A DNA stretch of 64,000 bases from Herminiimonas sp. KBW02 (GCF_003852535.1 NZ_QAJP01000004.1:482719-546718), one strand, 5' to 3'. Positions 36,490 through 45,894 are shown, numbered from the stretch's first letter. Translations and numbers: made by a program. The notes: generated from the letters alone by a model not told the origin.

Positions 36490-38136
36490 CTATGAAGCTG
36501 GCCACGCGCGCTGCAGAATATCTTGTGCGGCCAGCGGCGTGGCGAGTGTGCCAAACACGCGGCCGCATTCCGCATCCAGACGGCTGTTAACAAATGCTTC
36601 GGCTATCGCTGGCGGAGCAGCCTGCAACATCAGGCAGGATTGCGCCACCAGCACCAGGCGTTGCGTAAAGCGTCTGGCTTGCATTTCTTGCTGTGCTGCG
36701 GGCAGTGCGAGGTCGGTGCGTAATTCGGCGATGAGTTCACGCAAACCTTTGTGTTCCACTGCGATATCCAGCAATGAATCCAGCAGCAATTTGAAGGCGT
36801 CGCTTTCTTTCGCAATTGCGCGCAATACATCCAGGCACATCACATTGCCCGAACCTTCCCAGATCGAATTCACCGGCGCCTCGCGGTACATGCGTGCCAT
36901 AGGTGCATTTTCTACATAGCCGTTGCCGCCCCAGACTTCCATGCATTCGCCGCTGAATTCGAGCGCACGTTTGCAGACCCAAAACTTGGCGGCTGGTGTG
37001 ACTATGCGTCGCCATGCCCGCTCCAGCGGATCATCGATAGCTTCTGCCGCTTGTGCCAGGCGCAGCATCAGGCGCGTTGCGGCTTCGCTTTCCAGTGCCA
37101 GATCGGCCAGCACGTTTTGCATCAGCGGCTGCTCGGCCAGTGGCAAGCCAAAGGCATGACGGTGACGCGCATGATGTATGGCTTGCACCAAGGCATTGCG
37201 CATCAGTCCGGCGCTGCCGATCACGCAGTCCAGGCGCGTGTGGTTGGCCATTTCTATGATGGTCGGAATACCACGTCCGTCTTCACCGACCATGACGCCA
37301 TAAGCATCCTGGAATTCGACTTCGCTGCTGGCGTTGGAGCGATTGCCCAGTTTGTCTTTCAGGCGCTGTATCAGGATCGCATTCTTGCTGCCGTCAGGTC
37401 GCCAGCGCGGCACAAAGAAACAACTGGGCCCGGCTTCGGTGCGTGCCAGCACCAGATGCGCATCGCACATCGGTGCGGAGAAAAACCATTTGTGTCCGGT
37501 GATGGCATAGGCGTGGCCACGACCTGCGGTTTCCAGCGGACGGGCGACGGTGGTATTGCTGCGTACATCGGAGCCGCCTTGTTTCTCGGTCATGCCCATG
37601 CCGATCAGCATGGCATGCTTTTCCGCCAGCGGCAGGTCGCGCTCGTCGTGTTGCAGTGAAAACAGTTTTTCCTGCAGCGTCGCAAACAGGACTGTTTCCT
37701 GTTGCAGCAGCGGAATGGCGGCGTAGGTCATGGTGACAGGGCAGAGTGAGCCGGATTCGACCTGCGCCTGCAAGTAGTAGGCGGCAGTGCGTGCGATGTG
37801 GGCTCCGGCGCGCGGCTGCGCCCATGGCAGTGCATGCAGGTTGGCTTGCCTTTGCATGCCCAGCAAGCGATGCCAGCTCGGATGGAAGTCCACGCGGTCG
37901 ATGCGATTGCCAAAACGATCATGGGTTTGCAATTCCGGCACATGCTGGTTGGCAAGTTGGCCCAGTTGCAATGTTTCCTGTGTGCCCAGTTCTGCGCCCA
38001 GACGGCTTAACTCTGGTGCGTACCAGCTGGCGGTGCTGTCCTGGATGGTCGTCAGCAGCACGGTATCGCTGCTGTACAGGTTGTAGTCATGCAGGTCGGG
38101 AACCTGGTTGCTCACTTTATGGGTAGTCCATTGCAT
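36490..38136 (-). CDS. aidB: AidB-like acyl-CoA dehydrogenase
   Basis: The protein is 548 residues, longer than metabolic acyl-CoA dehydrogenases (about 380) and equal to AidB. Motifs: MTEKQGGSDVRSNTT, GHKWFFSAPMCDAHLVLART, FQDAYGVMVGEDGRGI and VWGGNGYVENAPMARMYREA. AidB is an FAD flavoprotein of the adaptive response to alkylation and can bind DNA. GGAG stands 6 bases before the ATG. It is divergent from dnaX. An isovaleryl-CoA-type activity is an alternative reading. Confidence 0.85.
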   Translation of the reverse strand: MQWTTHKVSNQVPDLHDYNLYSSDTVLLTTIQDSTASWYAPELSRLGAELGTQETLQLGQLANQHVPELQTHDRFGNRIDRVDFHPSWHRLLGMQRQANLHALPWAQPRAGAHIARTAAYYLQAQVESGSLCPVTMTYAAIPLLQQETVLFATLQEKLFSLQHDERDLPLAEKHAMLIGMGMTEKQGGSDVRSNTTVARPLETAGRGHAYAITGHKWFFSAPMCDAHLVLARTEAGPSCFFVPRWRPDGSKNAILIQRLKDKLGNRSNASSEVEFQDAYGVMVGEDGRGIPTIIEMANHTRLDCVIGSAGLMRNALVQAIHHARHRHAFGLPLAEQPLMQNVLADLALESEAATRLMLRLAQAAEAIDDPLERAWRRIVTPAAKFWVCKRALEFSGECMEVWGGNGYVENAPMARMYREAPVNSIWEGSGNVMCLDVLRAIAKESDAFKLLLDSLLDIAVEHKGLRELIAELRTDLALPAAQQEMQARRFTQRLVLVAQSCLMLQAAPPAIAEAFVNSRLDAECGRVFGTLATPLAAQDILQRAWPAS

Positions 38137-38342
38137 GATGCACTCCGTGGGCTGTCCGTAGCGGATGGAAGCTTCAGTCTATCGCCAGATGCGCGGATCT
38201 GCCAGTTTTCATCTATTTGCGAGGAATAAAAAGCGTGATTATTCAATGGGATAGCGTGCTGCGGCCGGAGAAAACAGGAACACTGTAAATCCGGTGCCGG
38301 TGTCAGGTAAAATGCGGTTTGCCCTTATTCACGAACGGCCTT

Positions 38343-40361
38343 ATGTCCTATCAAGTTCTCGCCCGCAAATATCGTCCGAAAAGCTTCGACACCCTGGTCG
38401 GGCAGGAGCACGTCGTGCGAGCCTTGACGCATGCACTGGACAATCAACGCCTGCATCATGCTTATCTGTTCACCGGTACCCGCGGCGTCGGCAAGACCAC
38501 GCTGTCGCGTATTCTGGCCAAATCCTTCAATTGCGTCGGCCCGGACGGTAACGGTGGTATCACTTCCACGCCGTGCGGCGTATGTGAAGCATGCGTCGCG
38601 ATTGATGCCGGTCGTTTCGTTGACTATATAGAGATGGATGCGGCGTCCAATCGCGGTGTCGATGAAATGGCGCAGTTGCTGGAGCAGGCGGTGTATGCGC
38701 CGTCGAATGCACGCTTCAAGGTCTATATGATCGATGAGGTGCATATGCTTACCAACCATGCGTTCAACTCGATGTTGAAGACGCTGGAAGAACCACCGGA
38801 ACACGTTAAATTTATCCTCGCGACTACCGATCCGCAAAAAATCCCGGTCACCGTCCTGTCGCGCTGCCTGCAATTCAACCTGAAGCAAATGCCGCCCGGT
38901 CATATCGTCTCGCATCTGGACAATATCCTCGGGCAGGAAAACATCGAATTCGAAACACCCGCGCTGCGCCTGCTGGCGCAAGGTGCACACGGCTCCATGC
39001 GCGACGCCTTGTCGCTGACGGATCAGGCGATTGCTTACGCGGCCGGCAAGGTCACGCTGGATGCAGTGCAGGGCATGCTGGGTGCGCTGGATCAGTCTTT
39101 CCTGATCCGCCTGCTGGATGCGCTGGCGCAAAAAGACGGCACCGGTTTGCTGGCAGTCGCCGACGAGATGGCGACACGCAGCCTGTCGTATAACGCCGCC
39201 TTGCAAGACCTCGGTTCGCTGCTGCACCGGATTGCGCTGGCGCAGACCGTACCGGCTGCAGTACCGGAAGACTTGCCCGAACACGCGGACGTCATGCGTC
39301 TGGCTGGCTTGTTCGATGCGGAAGAAATACAGCTCTTCTATCAAATCGCAGTGCATGGTCGGAATGAACTCGGACTGGCACCAGATGAATACGCTGGCTT
39401 CGCGATGACTTTGTTGCGCATGCTGGCTTTCCGTCCTGGCTTCGGTCCGGCTGAAGCCAGGCCTGCTGCTGCCCCAGCTCCCGCTGCACGTCCTGCAGCC
39501 GTCGCTCCTGCCGCAGCAGCTCAGGCCGCACCAGCACCAGCACCAGCAGCACGCCTGAGTGCCGCGCCGCAAGCGGCCACTACCAGCGCGCCTGCACGTC
39601 CGGCTGGTGCAATCAGCCCGGCGCGCGCGGCACTGGAAGCCGCACGTGCTGGCATGAAAGGTGGCGCGCCATCTGCGCCGGCGCCACGCGCCGCTGATGT
39701 TGCTCCTGTTGCAGTTGCAGCGCCTGTCGCGGCTCCGGCTGCACCTGCGGTAATGGATAGGTCGCCAGCCATCGATATGGCACCGGCACCACCGTGGGAT
39801 GATGAACCGCCGTTTGCCGGTAGTAATGGCGAAGAATTCTCCAGCCCTGTGGCTCAAAAAAAAACTGAACCGCAACCTGCAGCAGTAGCGGAAGCTGCCG
39901 CTGAACCGGCACCTGCACCTGTTGCACGACGTGAGCCGCGTCCGTTCCAGTTGCATCCGGTAGAGAGCCTGAACTGGGATGGCAACTGGCCTGCCCTGGC
40001 TGCGATCCTGCCTGTGCGCGGTGTGGCGCAGCAACTGGCATTGCAGAGCGAATTACTCAAATGCGGGCCGACGCCGGAAAGCCACTTGATTACCTTCGAC
40101 TTGATGGTTGCAGTCGATGTATTGCTGGCAAATGGCAGCGCAGAAAAACTGACGGCTGTATTGTGCGAGCATTTCGGCCAGACAGTACGTTTGCAAACCA
40201 CCATCGGTGCGGTACAGCACACCGCCAGCGCCGCCGCGATTGCTGATCGCGCCGAGCGTCAGCGTGATGCAGAACAGTCGATGGAGGAAGATCCCTTCGT
40301 ACAAAAACTCATGCGTGAATTCGGTGCGACCATCGTGCCGGGATCGGTCCGACCGATTTAA
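38343..40361 (+). CDS. dnaX: DNA polymerase III tau subunit (with gamma by frameshift)
   Basis: The protein is 672 residues from ATG 38343. It is the clamp-loader ATPase: Walker A GTRGVGKTT, a four-cysteine zinc module (NCVG...PCGVCEAC), MIDEVHML, sensor SRC in TVLSRCLQF. Residues about 370-540 form an Ala/Pro-rich linker, and the end is the polymerase-contact domain. In the linker, nine A (39856-39864) form A AAA AAA in frame; a -1 shift there gives AAC TGA, so a gamma form of 508 residues would result. ybaB and recR follow, the conserved dnaX-ybaB-recR order. Confidence 0.94.
   Translation: MSYQVLARKYRPKSFDTLVGQEHVVRALTHALDNQRLHHAYLFTGTRGVGKTTLSRILAKSFNCVGPDGNGGITSTPCGVCEACVAIDAGRFVDYIEMDAASNRGVDEMAQLLEQAVYAPSNARFKVYMIDEVHMLTNHAFNSMLKTLEEPPEHVKFILATTDPQKIPVTVLSRCLQFNLKQMPPGHIVSHLDNILGQENIEFETPALRLLAQGAHGSMRDALSLTDQAIAYAAGKVTLDAVQGMLGALDQSFLIRLLDALAQKDGTGLLAVADEMATRSLSYNAALQDLGSLLHRIALAQTVPAAVPEDLPEHADVMRLAGLFDAEEIQLFYQIAVHGRNELGLAPDEYAGFAMTLLRMLAFRPGFGPAEARPAAAPAPAARPAAVAPAAAAQAAPAPAPAARLSAAPQAATTSAPARPAGAISPARAALEAARAGMKGGAPSAPAPRAADVAPVAVAAPVAAPAAPAVMDRSPAIDMAPAPPWDDEPPFAGSNGEEFSSPVAQKKTEPQPAAVAEAAAEPAPAPVARREPRPFQLHPVESLNWDGNWPALAAILPVRGVAQQLALQSELLKCGPTPESHLITFDLMVAVDVLLANGSAEKLTAVLCEHFGQTVRLQTTIGAVQHTASAAAIADRAERQRDAEQSMEEDPFVQKLMREFGATIVPGSVRPI
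39855..39868 (+). promoter_or_regulatory. A9 slippery site for gamma production in dnaX
   Basis: In frame the codons are CAA AAA AAA ACT GAA; slipping back one base reads AAC TGA, a stop at 39866-39868. Slip can occur on the ribosome (as in E. coli) or the polymerase (as in Thermus). A weak stem AGCGG / CCGCT lies about 20-35 bases downstream. Confidence 0.7.
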
Positions 40362-40408
40362 ACGCAGACTTCCAACCTTCAATCCGAATTATTTAAAGGA
40401 GCAAGATC

Positions 40409-40735
40409 ATGATGAAAAACCAATTGGCTGGCTTGATGAAGCAAGCGCAAGCAATGCAAGACAACATGAAAAAAATGCAGGACCAATTGGCTTCCATCGA
40501 AGTGGAAGGTCAGTCCGGTGCAGGCCTGGTCAAGGTTGTCATGTCCTGCAAGAACGATGTGAAACGCGTTTCCATCGACCCGTCGCTGCTGGCAGATGAC
40601 AAAGATATGCTGGAAGACCTGGTTGCTGCTGCATTCAACGATGCAGTGCGCAAGGCGGAAGCCACTTCGCAAGAAAAAATGTCGGGTGTAACGGCAGGTA
40701 TGCCTTTGCCACCTGGCTTCAAAATGCCATTCTGA
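40409..40735 (+). CDS. ybaB: YbaB/EbfC nucleoid-associated protein
   Basis: The protein is 108 residues, with AAAGGAG upstream. The N-terminal coiled helix ([20 protein letters not shown]) and the [16 protein letters not shown] strand region are typical of YbaB, a small dimeric DNA-binding protein that sits between dnaX and recR in many bacteria. It is 47 bases from dnaX and 21 from recR, so all three are one operon. Confidence 0.93.
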   Translation: MMKNQLAGLMKQAQAMQDNMKKMQDQLASIEVEGQSGAGLVKVVMSCKNDVKRVSIDPSLLADDKDMLEDLVAAAFNDAVRKAEATSQEKMSGVTAGMPLPPGFKMPF

Positions 40736-40756
40736 TCAAGTACAGAAGCATAGCCA

Positions 40757-41353
40757 TTGAAAACACCGTCCAGCCTAGATTTTCTGACTGAAGCACTGCG
40801 TCGGCTGCCGGGCGTCGGCCCGAAGTCTGCGCAGCGCATGGCATATCACCTGATGCAGCACGACAGGGATGGTGCCGCGATGCTGGGTCGTGCCTTGTCG
40901 CAAGCGGTGGAGAAAGTCCAGCACTGCGCGATGTGCAATACCTTCACCGAGCATGAGATATGTGAAACATGTCTTGATGGTGAGCGCAATCCGGAACTGC
41001 TGTGCGTGGTGGAAACGCCGGGCGATCAGTTGATGATAGAGCAGACGCTGACATATAAAGGCTTATACTTTGTGCTGATGGGACGCCTGTCGCCGCTCGA
41101 CGGCATAGGCCCCAAGGATATACACCTGGAAAAGCTGATAGCCCGTGCGACTGACGGCATCGTGCAGGAAGTGGTATTGGCGACTAACTTCACCAATGAA
41201 GGTGAAGCGACCGCGCACTACATCAGCGAAACGCTGAAAGCGCGCGGCCTGAAAGTCAGCCGGCTGGCACGTGGCGTACCGGTCGGTGGCGAGCTGGAGT
41301 ATGTGGATGCCGGCACCATCGCACGTGCGATGCTGGACAGACGGGCGACCTGA
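40757..41353 (+). CDS. recR: recombination protein RecR
   Basis: The protein is 198 residues from TTG 40757, no better start being present. A helix-hairpin-helix ([19 protein letters not shown]) precedes a zinc finger ([16 protein letters not shown]) and a Toprim domain ([16 protein letters not shown]). RecR works with RecF/RecO to load RecA at gaps. It is last in the dnaX-ybaB-recR operon; the HD gene begins 51 bases on. Confidence 0.95.
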   Translation: MKTPSSLDFLTEALRRLPGVGPKSAQRMAYHLMQHDRDGAAMLGRALSQAVEKVQHCAMCNTFTEHEICETCLDGERNPELLCVVETPGDQLMIEQTLTYKGLYFVLMGRLSPLDGIGPKDIHLEKLIARATDGIVQEVVLATNFTNEGEATAHYISETLKARGLKVSRLARGVPVGGELEYVDAGTIARAMLDRRAT

Positions 41354-41404
41354 AACCTGGTCGCGTGCAGCCTGATGTTTCATCTTTCATGAAGGTGATA
41401 CCTG

Positions 41405-42079
41405 ATGTCGACAGCTACTTCTATAGATCATGCATGGCTGCAGCAAAAATGGCAGGCGCTGACCGCATCTGTCTTTGCTGATCCCGCTGCGGCAGATGCG
41501 GTATGGGCTGAATTGCTGCGGCATTATTCCGAACCGAAACGCAAGTATCACAATCTGTCGCATGTCACGGCTTTGCTGCGGCGTGCCGAACAGCATCAGG
41601 AACAGATCCGGCAAAAGGAAGTGGTGGAGTTTGCCATCTGGTTCCACGACGTCATCTATGACACGCATCTGAAAGACAATGAAGAGCGCAGTGCAGAATG
41701 GGCACGCTGCGCGATGATTGCGATGCATCTCGACGAATACCACATCCCGCCTGTCATGGAGTGCATAGCGGCAACCGCGCTGCATGCCGTGAGTTCAAGC
41801 GAAATCCGCGACCTGCCTTTATTCCTCGATATGGATCTCGCCATCCTTGGTGCGGATGAAGATATCTATCATGCGTATAGCCAGGCGATACGTTCTGAAT
41901 ATGCCTGGGTGGCGGACGAAGATTTCCGGCGTGGCCGTGGCAGGGTGATAGAGGATTTTCTGCAACGTCCCAGCCTGTTCTACACACCGATGATGGTGGC
42001 CTCACTGGAGCAACGGGCGCGGCACAATCTCAATACTGAATTGCGTGCGCTCGGACAGGCGCGTGAACAAGGCAACTAA
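41405..42079 (+). CDS. HD-superfamily metal-dependent phosphohydrolase (COG4339-type)
   Basis: The protein is 224 residues. The metal ligands H...HD...D are visible: KYHNLSHV, AIWFHDVIYDT and FLDMDLAILG. Proteins of this group are predicted phosphohydrolases with unknown substrate. GGTG is the best ribosome site upstream. It is followed 24 bases later by a CoA transferase, probably in the same transcript. Function of the pairing is unclear. Confidence 0.75.
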   Translation: MSTATSIDHAWLQQKWQALTASVFADPAAADAVWAELLRHYSEPKRKYHNLSHVTALLRRAEQHQEQIRQKEVVEFAIWFHDVIYDTHLKDNEERSAEWARCAMIAMHLDEYHIPPVMECIAATALHAVSSSEIRDLPLFLDMDLAILGADEDIYHAYSQAIRSEYAWVADEDFRRGRGRVIEDFLQRPSLFYTPMMVASLEQRARHNLNTELRALGQAREQGN

Positions 42080-42103
42080 AAACAAGTAACCCAAGTACAA
42101 GAT

Positions 42104-43348
42104 ATGGAAAAAACTGCTGCATCCGGGCCGCTGGCCGGTATCAAAGTCCTCGAACTCGGTACGCTGATCGCCGGACCTTTTTGTTCACGCATGTTGGCCG
42201 AATTTGGTGCCGACGTCATCAAGATAGAATCGCCGGACGGTGGTGATCCTATACGTCAATGGCGTGTGCTGAAGGATGGTACTTCGCTGTGGTGGTCGGT
42301 GCAGTCGCGTAACAAAAAAAGCCTGACGCTGAACCTGAAGGATGCACGCGGTCAGGAAATCGCCAGGAAGCTGGCGCTGGAAGCCGACATCATTATTGAA
42401 AATTACCGCCCGGGTGTATTGGAAAAATGGTCGCTCGGTTACGAACAATTGAAGGCGATCAATCCGGCTACCATCATGGTGCGCCTGTCAGGTTTTGGCC
42501 AGACCGGGCCGTTGAAGGATCAACCCGGTTTTGGTGCGATAGGCGAATCCATGGGCGGGCTGCGTTATGTATCCGGCTTCCCGGATCGGCCGCCGCTGCG
42601 TGTCGGTATCTCGATAGGTGACTCGGTCGCTGCCTTGCATGGCGTGATCGGCGCGATGATGGCCTTGCGGCATCGTGATGCAACTGGTGGTCGCTGGAAC
42701 GGGCAGGCAGGTGATGCGTCGCAGGCGGGGCAGGGGCAGATGATAGATGTGGCCTTGTATGAAGCCGTGTTCAACATGATGGAATCGCTGGTGCCGGAGT
42801 ATGACTATGCCGGCGTGGTGCGTGAACGTACCGGCGGCGCCTTGCCCGGCATCGTACCGTCGAATACTTATACGACCGGTGATGGCGAAAACATCGTGAT
42901 CGCCGGTAATGGCGACGCTATCTTCAAGCGCCTGATGCTGGCGATGGGGCGTGATGACCTGGCTAACGATGCGCAACTCGCACGCAACGATGGCCGTGTG
43001 CCGCGCACTGCTGAAATCGATGCGGCGATCCAGCAATGGTGCGCGACCCAGACTATCGATAGTGCATTGCAGATCTTGCAGGAAGCCGATGTGCCGGTCG
43101 GTAAAATTTATTCGATACGCGACATGATGAGTGATCCGCAATTTCTCGCGCGCAAGATGTTCGAGCAGCATACCTTTGCCGATGGTACGCCGATCAAACT
43201 ACCGGCCATTACGCCCAAGTTGTCGGCAACGCCGGGTGAGACCAAATGGCTGGGGCCGACGCTGGGTCAACATACAGATGATGTATTGAGAACACTGGGT
43301 TATGATGAGGCGGGTATTGCCGAATTGAGACGCGACGGCGTAGTGTAA
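42104..43348 (+). CDS. family III CoA transferase (CaiB/BaiF type)
   Basis: The protein is 414 residues. N-terminal LELGTLIAGPFCSRMLAEFGA and IENYRPGVLEKW bind CoA, and the catalytic Asp lies in VGISIGDSVAALHGVIGAM (near residue 170). The family moves CoA between small acids (carnitine, oxalate, mesaconate, succinyl-type). No neighbour fixes the substrate. It follows the HD gene and precedes a tiny membrane protein gene. Confidence 0.85.
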   Translation: MEKTAASGPLAGIKVLELGTLIAGPFCSRMLAEFGADVIKIESPDGGDPIRQWRVLKDGTSLWWSVQSRNKKSLTLNLKDARGQEIARKLALEADIIIENYRPGVLEKWSLGYEQLKAINPATIMVRLSGFGQTGPLKDQPGFGAIGESMGGLRYVSGFPDRPPLRVGISIGDSVAALHGVIGAMMALRHRDATGGRWNGQAGDASQAGQGQMIDVALYEAVFNMMESLVPEYDYAGVVRERTGGALPGIVPSNTYTTGDGENIVIAGNGDAIFKRLMLAMGRDDLANDAQLARNDGRVPRTAEIDAAIQQWCATQTIDSALQILQEADVPVGKIYSIRDMMSDPQFLARKMFEQHTFADGTPIKLPAITPKLSATPGETKWLGPTLGQHTDDVLRTLGYDEAGIAELRRDGVV

Positions 43349-43372
43349 AAAGCGCCGCGAACAGAGGACGAC

Positions 43373-43462
43373 ATGAATAAACAATTCCTGAAGCAGTTTG
43401 TTATTGCACTGGCGCTTTTCCTGCTGGGCTACTGGACGTTCAACGGTTTGATCTTCAAATAA
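43373..43462 (+). CDS. 29-residue membrane protein
   Basis: The frame ATG 43373 to TAA 43462 encodes one hydrophobic helix: MNKQFLKQFVIALALFLLGY, then WTFNGLIFK. GAGG lies 6 bases before the ATG, 24 bases after the CoA transferase stop. The basic start, a single 16-residue helix and the aromatic tail fit a small inner-membrane peptide. Nothing nearby is its obvious partner. I do not recognise it as a named family. Confidence 0.6.
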   Translation: MNKQFLKQFVIALALFLLGYWTFNGLIFK

Positions 43463-43474
43463 ATTGCTGTACAT

Positions 43475-43496
43475 GGCGGGGATAGCTATCCCCGCC
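43475..43496 (+). repeat. 22-bp perfect palindrome after the small membrane protein
   Basis: GGCGGGGATAG is followed directly by its complement. No T-run follows, so it may be a weak terminator, an RNA end or a protein site. Confidence 0.7.
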
Positions 43497-43607
43497 TGTC
43501 AGGAATTCATTTGGTGTTATTTTGTGTTTTATGCAGTACAGGTTTATCCGCACGCTGTAAGCAGTATAGATTCCATCGACTTTCCGCTTTCTTAAAGGAG
43601 CTACATC

Positions 43608-43985
43608 ATGGGTATACTCAGCACCATCTTCAGCAAGATATTTCCTTCCTCACATGCCGCTCCGGCTCCCGCCGCACCTTCGGCTACTGCCGCAGCACCA
43701 GCCACCGCACCAGCAGCACCCGTAGCGCAAGTTGACGTCGAAGCCATCCTGAATGGCATGGCGCAAAAAAATGCACAAAAACTGAACTGGAGTACCTCCA
43801 TCGTTGATCTGATGAAGCTGCTCGACCTCGACAGCAGCCTGACCGCGCGCAAGACACTGGCGCAGGAACTGAAGTACACAGGCGATACCAATGATTCGGC
43901 GAGCATGAATATCTGGCTGCACAAGCAGGTCATGATCAAGCTGGGTGAAAATGGCGGCAAGGTGCCGGATGCGTTGAAGCACTGA
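43608..43985 (+). CDS. DUF3597-family protein
   Basis: The protein is 125 residues, with AAAGGAG 7 bases before the ATG. After MGILSTIFSKIF comes an Ala/Pro-rich stretch (about 15-40), then the DUF3597 core: VDVEAILNGMAQKN, KLNWSTSIVDLMKLLDLDSS, YTGDTNDSASMNIWLHKQVM. The family is common in proteobacteria, small and without known function. It ends at a strong terminator. Confidence 0.85.
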   Translation: MGILSTIFSKIFPSSHAAPAPAAPSATAAAPATAPAAPVAQVDVEAILNGMAQKNAQKLNWSTSIVDLMKLLDLDSSLTARKTLAQELKYTGDTNDSASMNIWLHKQVMIKLGENGGKVPDALKH

Positions 43986-44001
43986 GCATCACACCAATAT
44001 C

Positions 44002-44048
44002 AATACGGCTGGGTGCACTGCAATGGTGGCCCAGCCGTATTTTTTTTC
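44002..44048 (+). terminator. terminator after the DUF3597 gene
   Basis: A perfect 12-bp stem (AATACGGCTGGG / CCCAGCCGTATT) with a 16-base loop is followed by TTTTTTTT. It may also block read-through toward the minus-strand siderophore cluster. Confidence 0.88.
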
Positions 44049-44090
44049 GATATCGACTTCATCAATGGTCGGGAAGGTGCCTGATTAAAT

Positions 44091-44363
44091 TCAAACAGGT
44101 CTTTGAAAGAAGACGAGTACGCAATAAATCGTGGCAGCGGCTATGCTGCCATGTCCGAACCAAATGACCAACCCTAGCGCCCATCCTATAGCCTGTACTG
44201 CGATGACGAGTGCGAGCGCGAGTAGCAACCAGGCGCAGAGATAAATCGATAGCGTCAGGCCTCTGTATTTTTTCCTGAAGAAGGCAGGACGATGCCGCTC
44301 TGAAGTGAGGGCCAGACATGCAAATGCTGTCAGTAATAAGACGAGTATTAACAGATGTAACAT
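44091..44363 (-). CDS. DUF3325-family inner-membrane protein
   Basis: The protein is 90 residues from ATG 44363: three hydrophobic segments (MLHLLILVLLLTAFACLALT, then LCAWLLLALALVIAVQAIGW and LVIWFGHGSIAAATIY) and a SERHRPAFF loop. This fits the small DUF3325 proteins that accompany PepSY proteins and TonB receptors in iron-uptake clusters. Its ATG is one base past the stop of the PepSY gene, so translation is coupled. Role unknown, presumably in iron reduction or uptake. Confidence 0.7.
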   Translation of the reverse strand: MLHLLILVLLLTAFACLALTSERHRPAFFRKKYRGLTLSIYLCAWLLLALALVIAVQAIGWALGLVIWFGHGSIAAATIYCVLVFFQRPV

Positions 44364-44364
44364 G

Positions 44365-45894
44365 CTAAACCTTAGCACTCCTGTTCCGGGTTCTATGCAT
44401 CTTGATTGCCAGCACGCCATGCGCGACTGCCAGCGTGAGGGCACTGATATCAAACATGACAAACATGGCGTGTGGATTGGTGAGCTTGTCCAGCACGGGC
44501 AATAGCGCAAGCAAGGCGGTCGCCAGCCATAATTGTTCCAGCCACGCGCGCCGCACCGGCCTGCAGCAGGCGTGCAGCAAGGTGATACCCCAGACGATAA
44601 AAAACAAATGGATTTCCCATGCAGAGCGCTGTGCCATCTCGAGTGGCAACAGGCGATTACCCCATAGGTAAGCAGTCATGGCTATCGATAGTCCGGCGAT
44701 GCAGGCGATATTCATGCGCTCGACCAGTTTTAATCCGGGTGCTGCAGTTTCTGCCTGATTCAGTCTTTGCCTGCGCTTGACCGTCCACAGTATCAGGCCG
44801 GTAGCTACCATCGCTGTTCCGGCCAGGCTGATGATGAAATACAGCCAGCGGGTAACGGTGTCGGCGTAGCGGCCCAGATGCAATCCATACATCACACCCC
44901 AGCTGGTGACGGCGGCGCTGGCCTGATCCTTGATCTGCAGGATATTGCCGTTCTGGCCGTTGAATAGCATGTAGTGCGGGCTGACGGAGATGCGTCCGGC
45001 ATTACCCCGGACCAGCATGACGCGGGCAGTGGTGTCTCCAGGATTGCTGATGATGGCGCGCTCGACATTGCCAGGCCCCCAATGCTTGTCAGCTTCTGCA
45101 AACATGTGTGCTATCGGTGTCAGCGTTGCAGGCTGGCCCGAGCGCGTATCCGGAGTGAGCCGGGCGCGCATTTCCGCGGTCAGCGCGGCGCGTTCCTGTG
45201 GCGTCGTTAACGCGGCATCACGTCCCCACGGCATATACATGAACATCAGCATTACCAGGCCGGTATAGGTGATCATCAGATGGAAGGGCAGACCGAGTAC
45301 CGAAAATGCGTTGTGCGCATCCAGCCATGAACGCTGGCCTTTGCCCCAGCGAAAGGTAAAGAAATCCGCGAATATTTTTTTATGAATGATCAGCCCGCTG
45401 ATGATGCCGATCAGCATCAGCATCGCGCAGAAGCCGGTAATCCAGCGTCCGAGTGTGCGCGGAAAGTAGTGCAGGCTGAAGTGGAAATAATAAAAGAATT
45501 CACCACCAGCGGTATCGCGCGGCGTGTATTGTTTGCCGCTCAGCGGGTCGTATGCGATGCGCTCAAAGCCATCACCAGCTTGCCACATCGCATAGGCGGT
45601 ATTGCCGCGTGCACCGGGTAGTTCTATCGTCCACTGCGCATTATCAGGTGCAATTTCCTGCAGCATTTGCATGCCAAGCTGAGTGGTGCGCAGCGCATCG
45701 GGAGTAGCAGCAAGCGCGGGAATTTCAGGCTGCATCCATTGCGTCAATTCTTCGCGGAAGTAACTGACGCTGCCGGTCAGAAACATCGCATAGAGTATCC
45801 AGCCCGCCAGTATGCCTGCCCAGGTATGCAGCCAGGCCATGCTTGGTCGCAAGCTGGATGATTTGAGGTGGGAGCTAGTTTGCTTGCGCATCAT
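44365..45894 (-). CDS. PepSY-domain membrane protein of siderophore uptake
   Basis: The protein is 509 residues from ATG 45894 (an in-frame ATG 27 bases upstream is possible; neither has a clear ribosome site). Four main membrane helices: AWLHTWAGILAGWILYAMFL, one near GFCAMLMLIGIISGLIIH, one near FHLMITYTGLVMLMFMYM, and LYFIISLAGTAMVATGLILW, with further helices at the C-terminus. This is the PepSY-TM family, often found beside FpvA/FoxA-type receptors and implicated in reducing the iron of ferrisiderophores in the periplasm. It lies 133 bases after the TonB receptor. Confidence 0.82.
   Translation of the reverse strand: MMRKQTSSHLKSSSLRPSMAWLHTWAGILAGWILYAMFLTGSVSYFREELTQWMQPEIPALAATPDALRTTQLGMQMLQEIAPDNAQWTIELPGARGNTAYAMWQAGDGFERIAYDPLSGKQYTPRDTAGGEFFYYFHFSLHYFPRTLGRWITGFCAMLMLIGIISGLIIHKKIFADFFTFRWGKGQRSWLDAHNAFSVLGLPFHLMITYTGLVMLMFMYMPWGRDAALTTPQERAALTAEMRARLTPDTRSGQPATLTPIAHMFAEADKHWGPGNVERAIISNPGDTTARVMLVRGNAGRISVSPHYMLFNGQNGNILQIKDQASAAVTSWGVMYGLHLGRYADTVTRWLYFIISLAGTAMVATGLILWTVKRRQRLNQAETAAPGLKLVERMNIACIAGLSIAMTAYLWGNRLLPLEMAQRSAWEIHLFFIVWGITLLHACCRPVRRAWLEQLWLATALLALLPVLDKLTNPHAMFVMFDISALTLAVAHGVLAIKMHRTRNRSAKV

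Noticed and set aside
39856-39864. The A9 run as a sequencing error
   Set aside because: The reading frame is intact across it and the downstream polymerase-contact domain continues in frame, so nine A is consistent.
38325-40034. A 569-codon open frame antisense to dnaX
   Set aside because: Arg/Cys/His-rich shadow of the Ala/Pro-rich dnaX linker and core; not a plausible protein.
43475-43496. The 22-bp palindrome as a rho-independent terminator
   Set aside because: No T-run on either side, so it is listed only as a palindrome.
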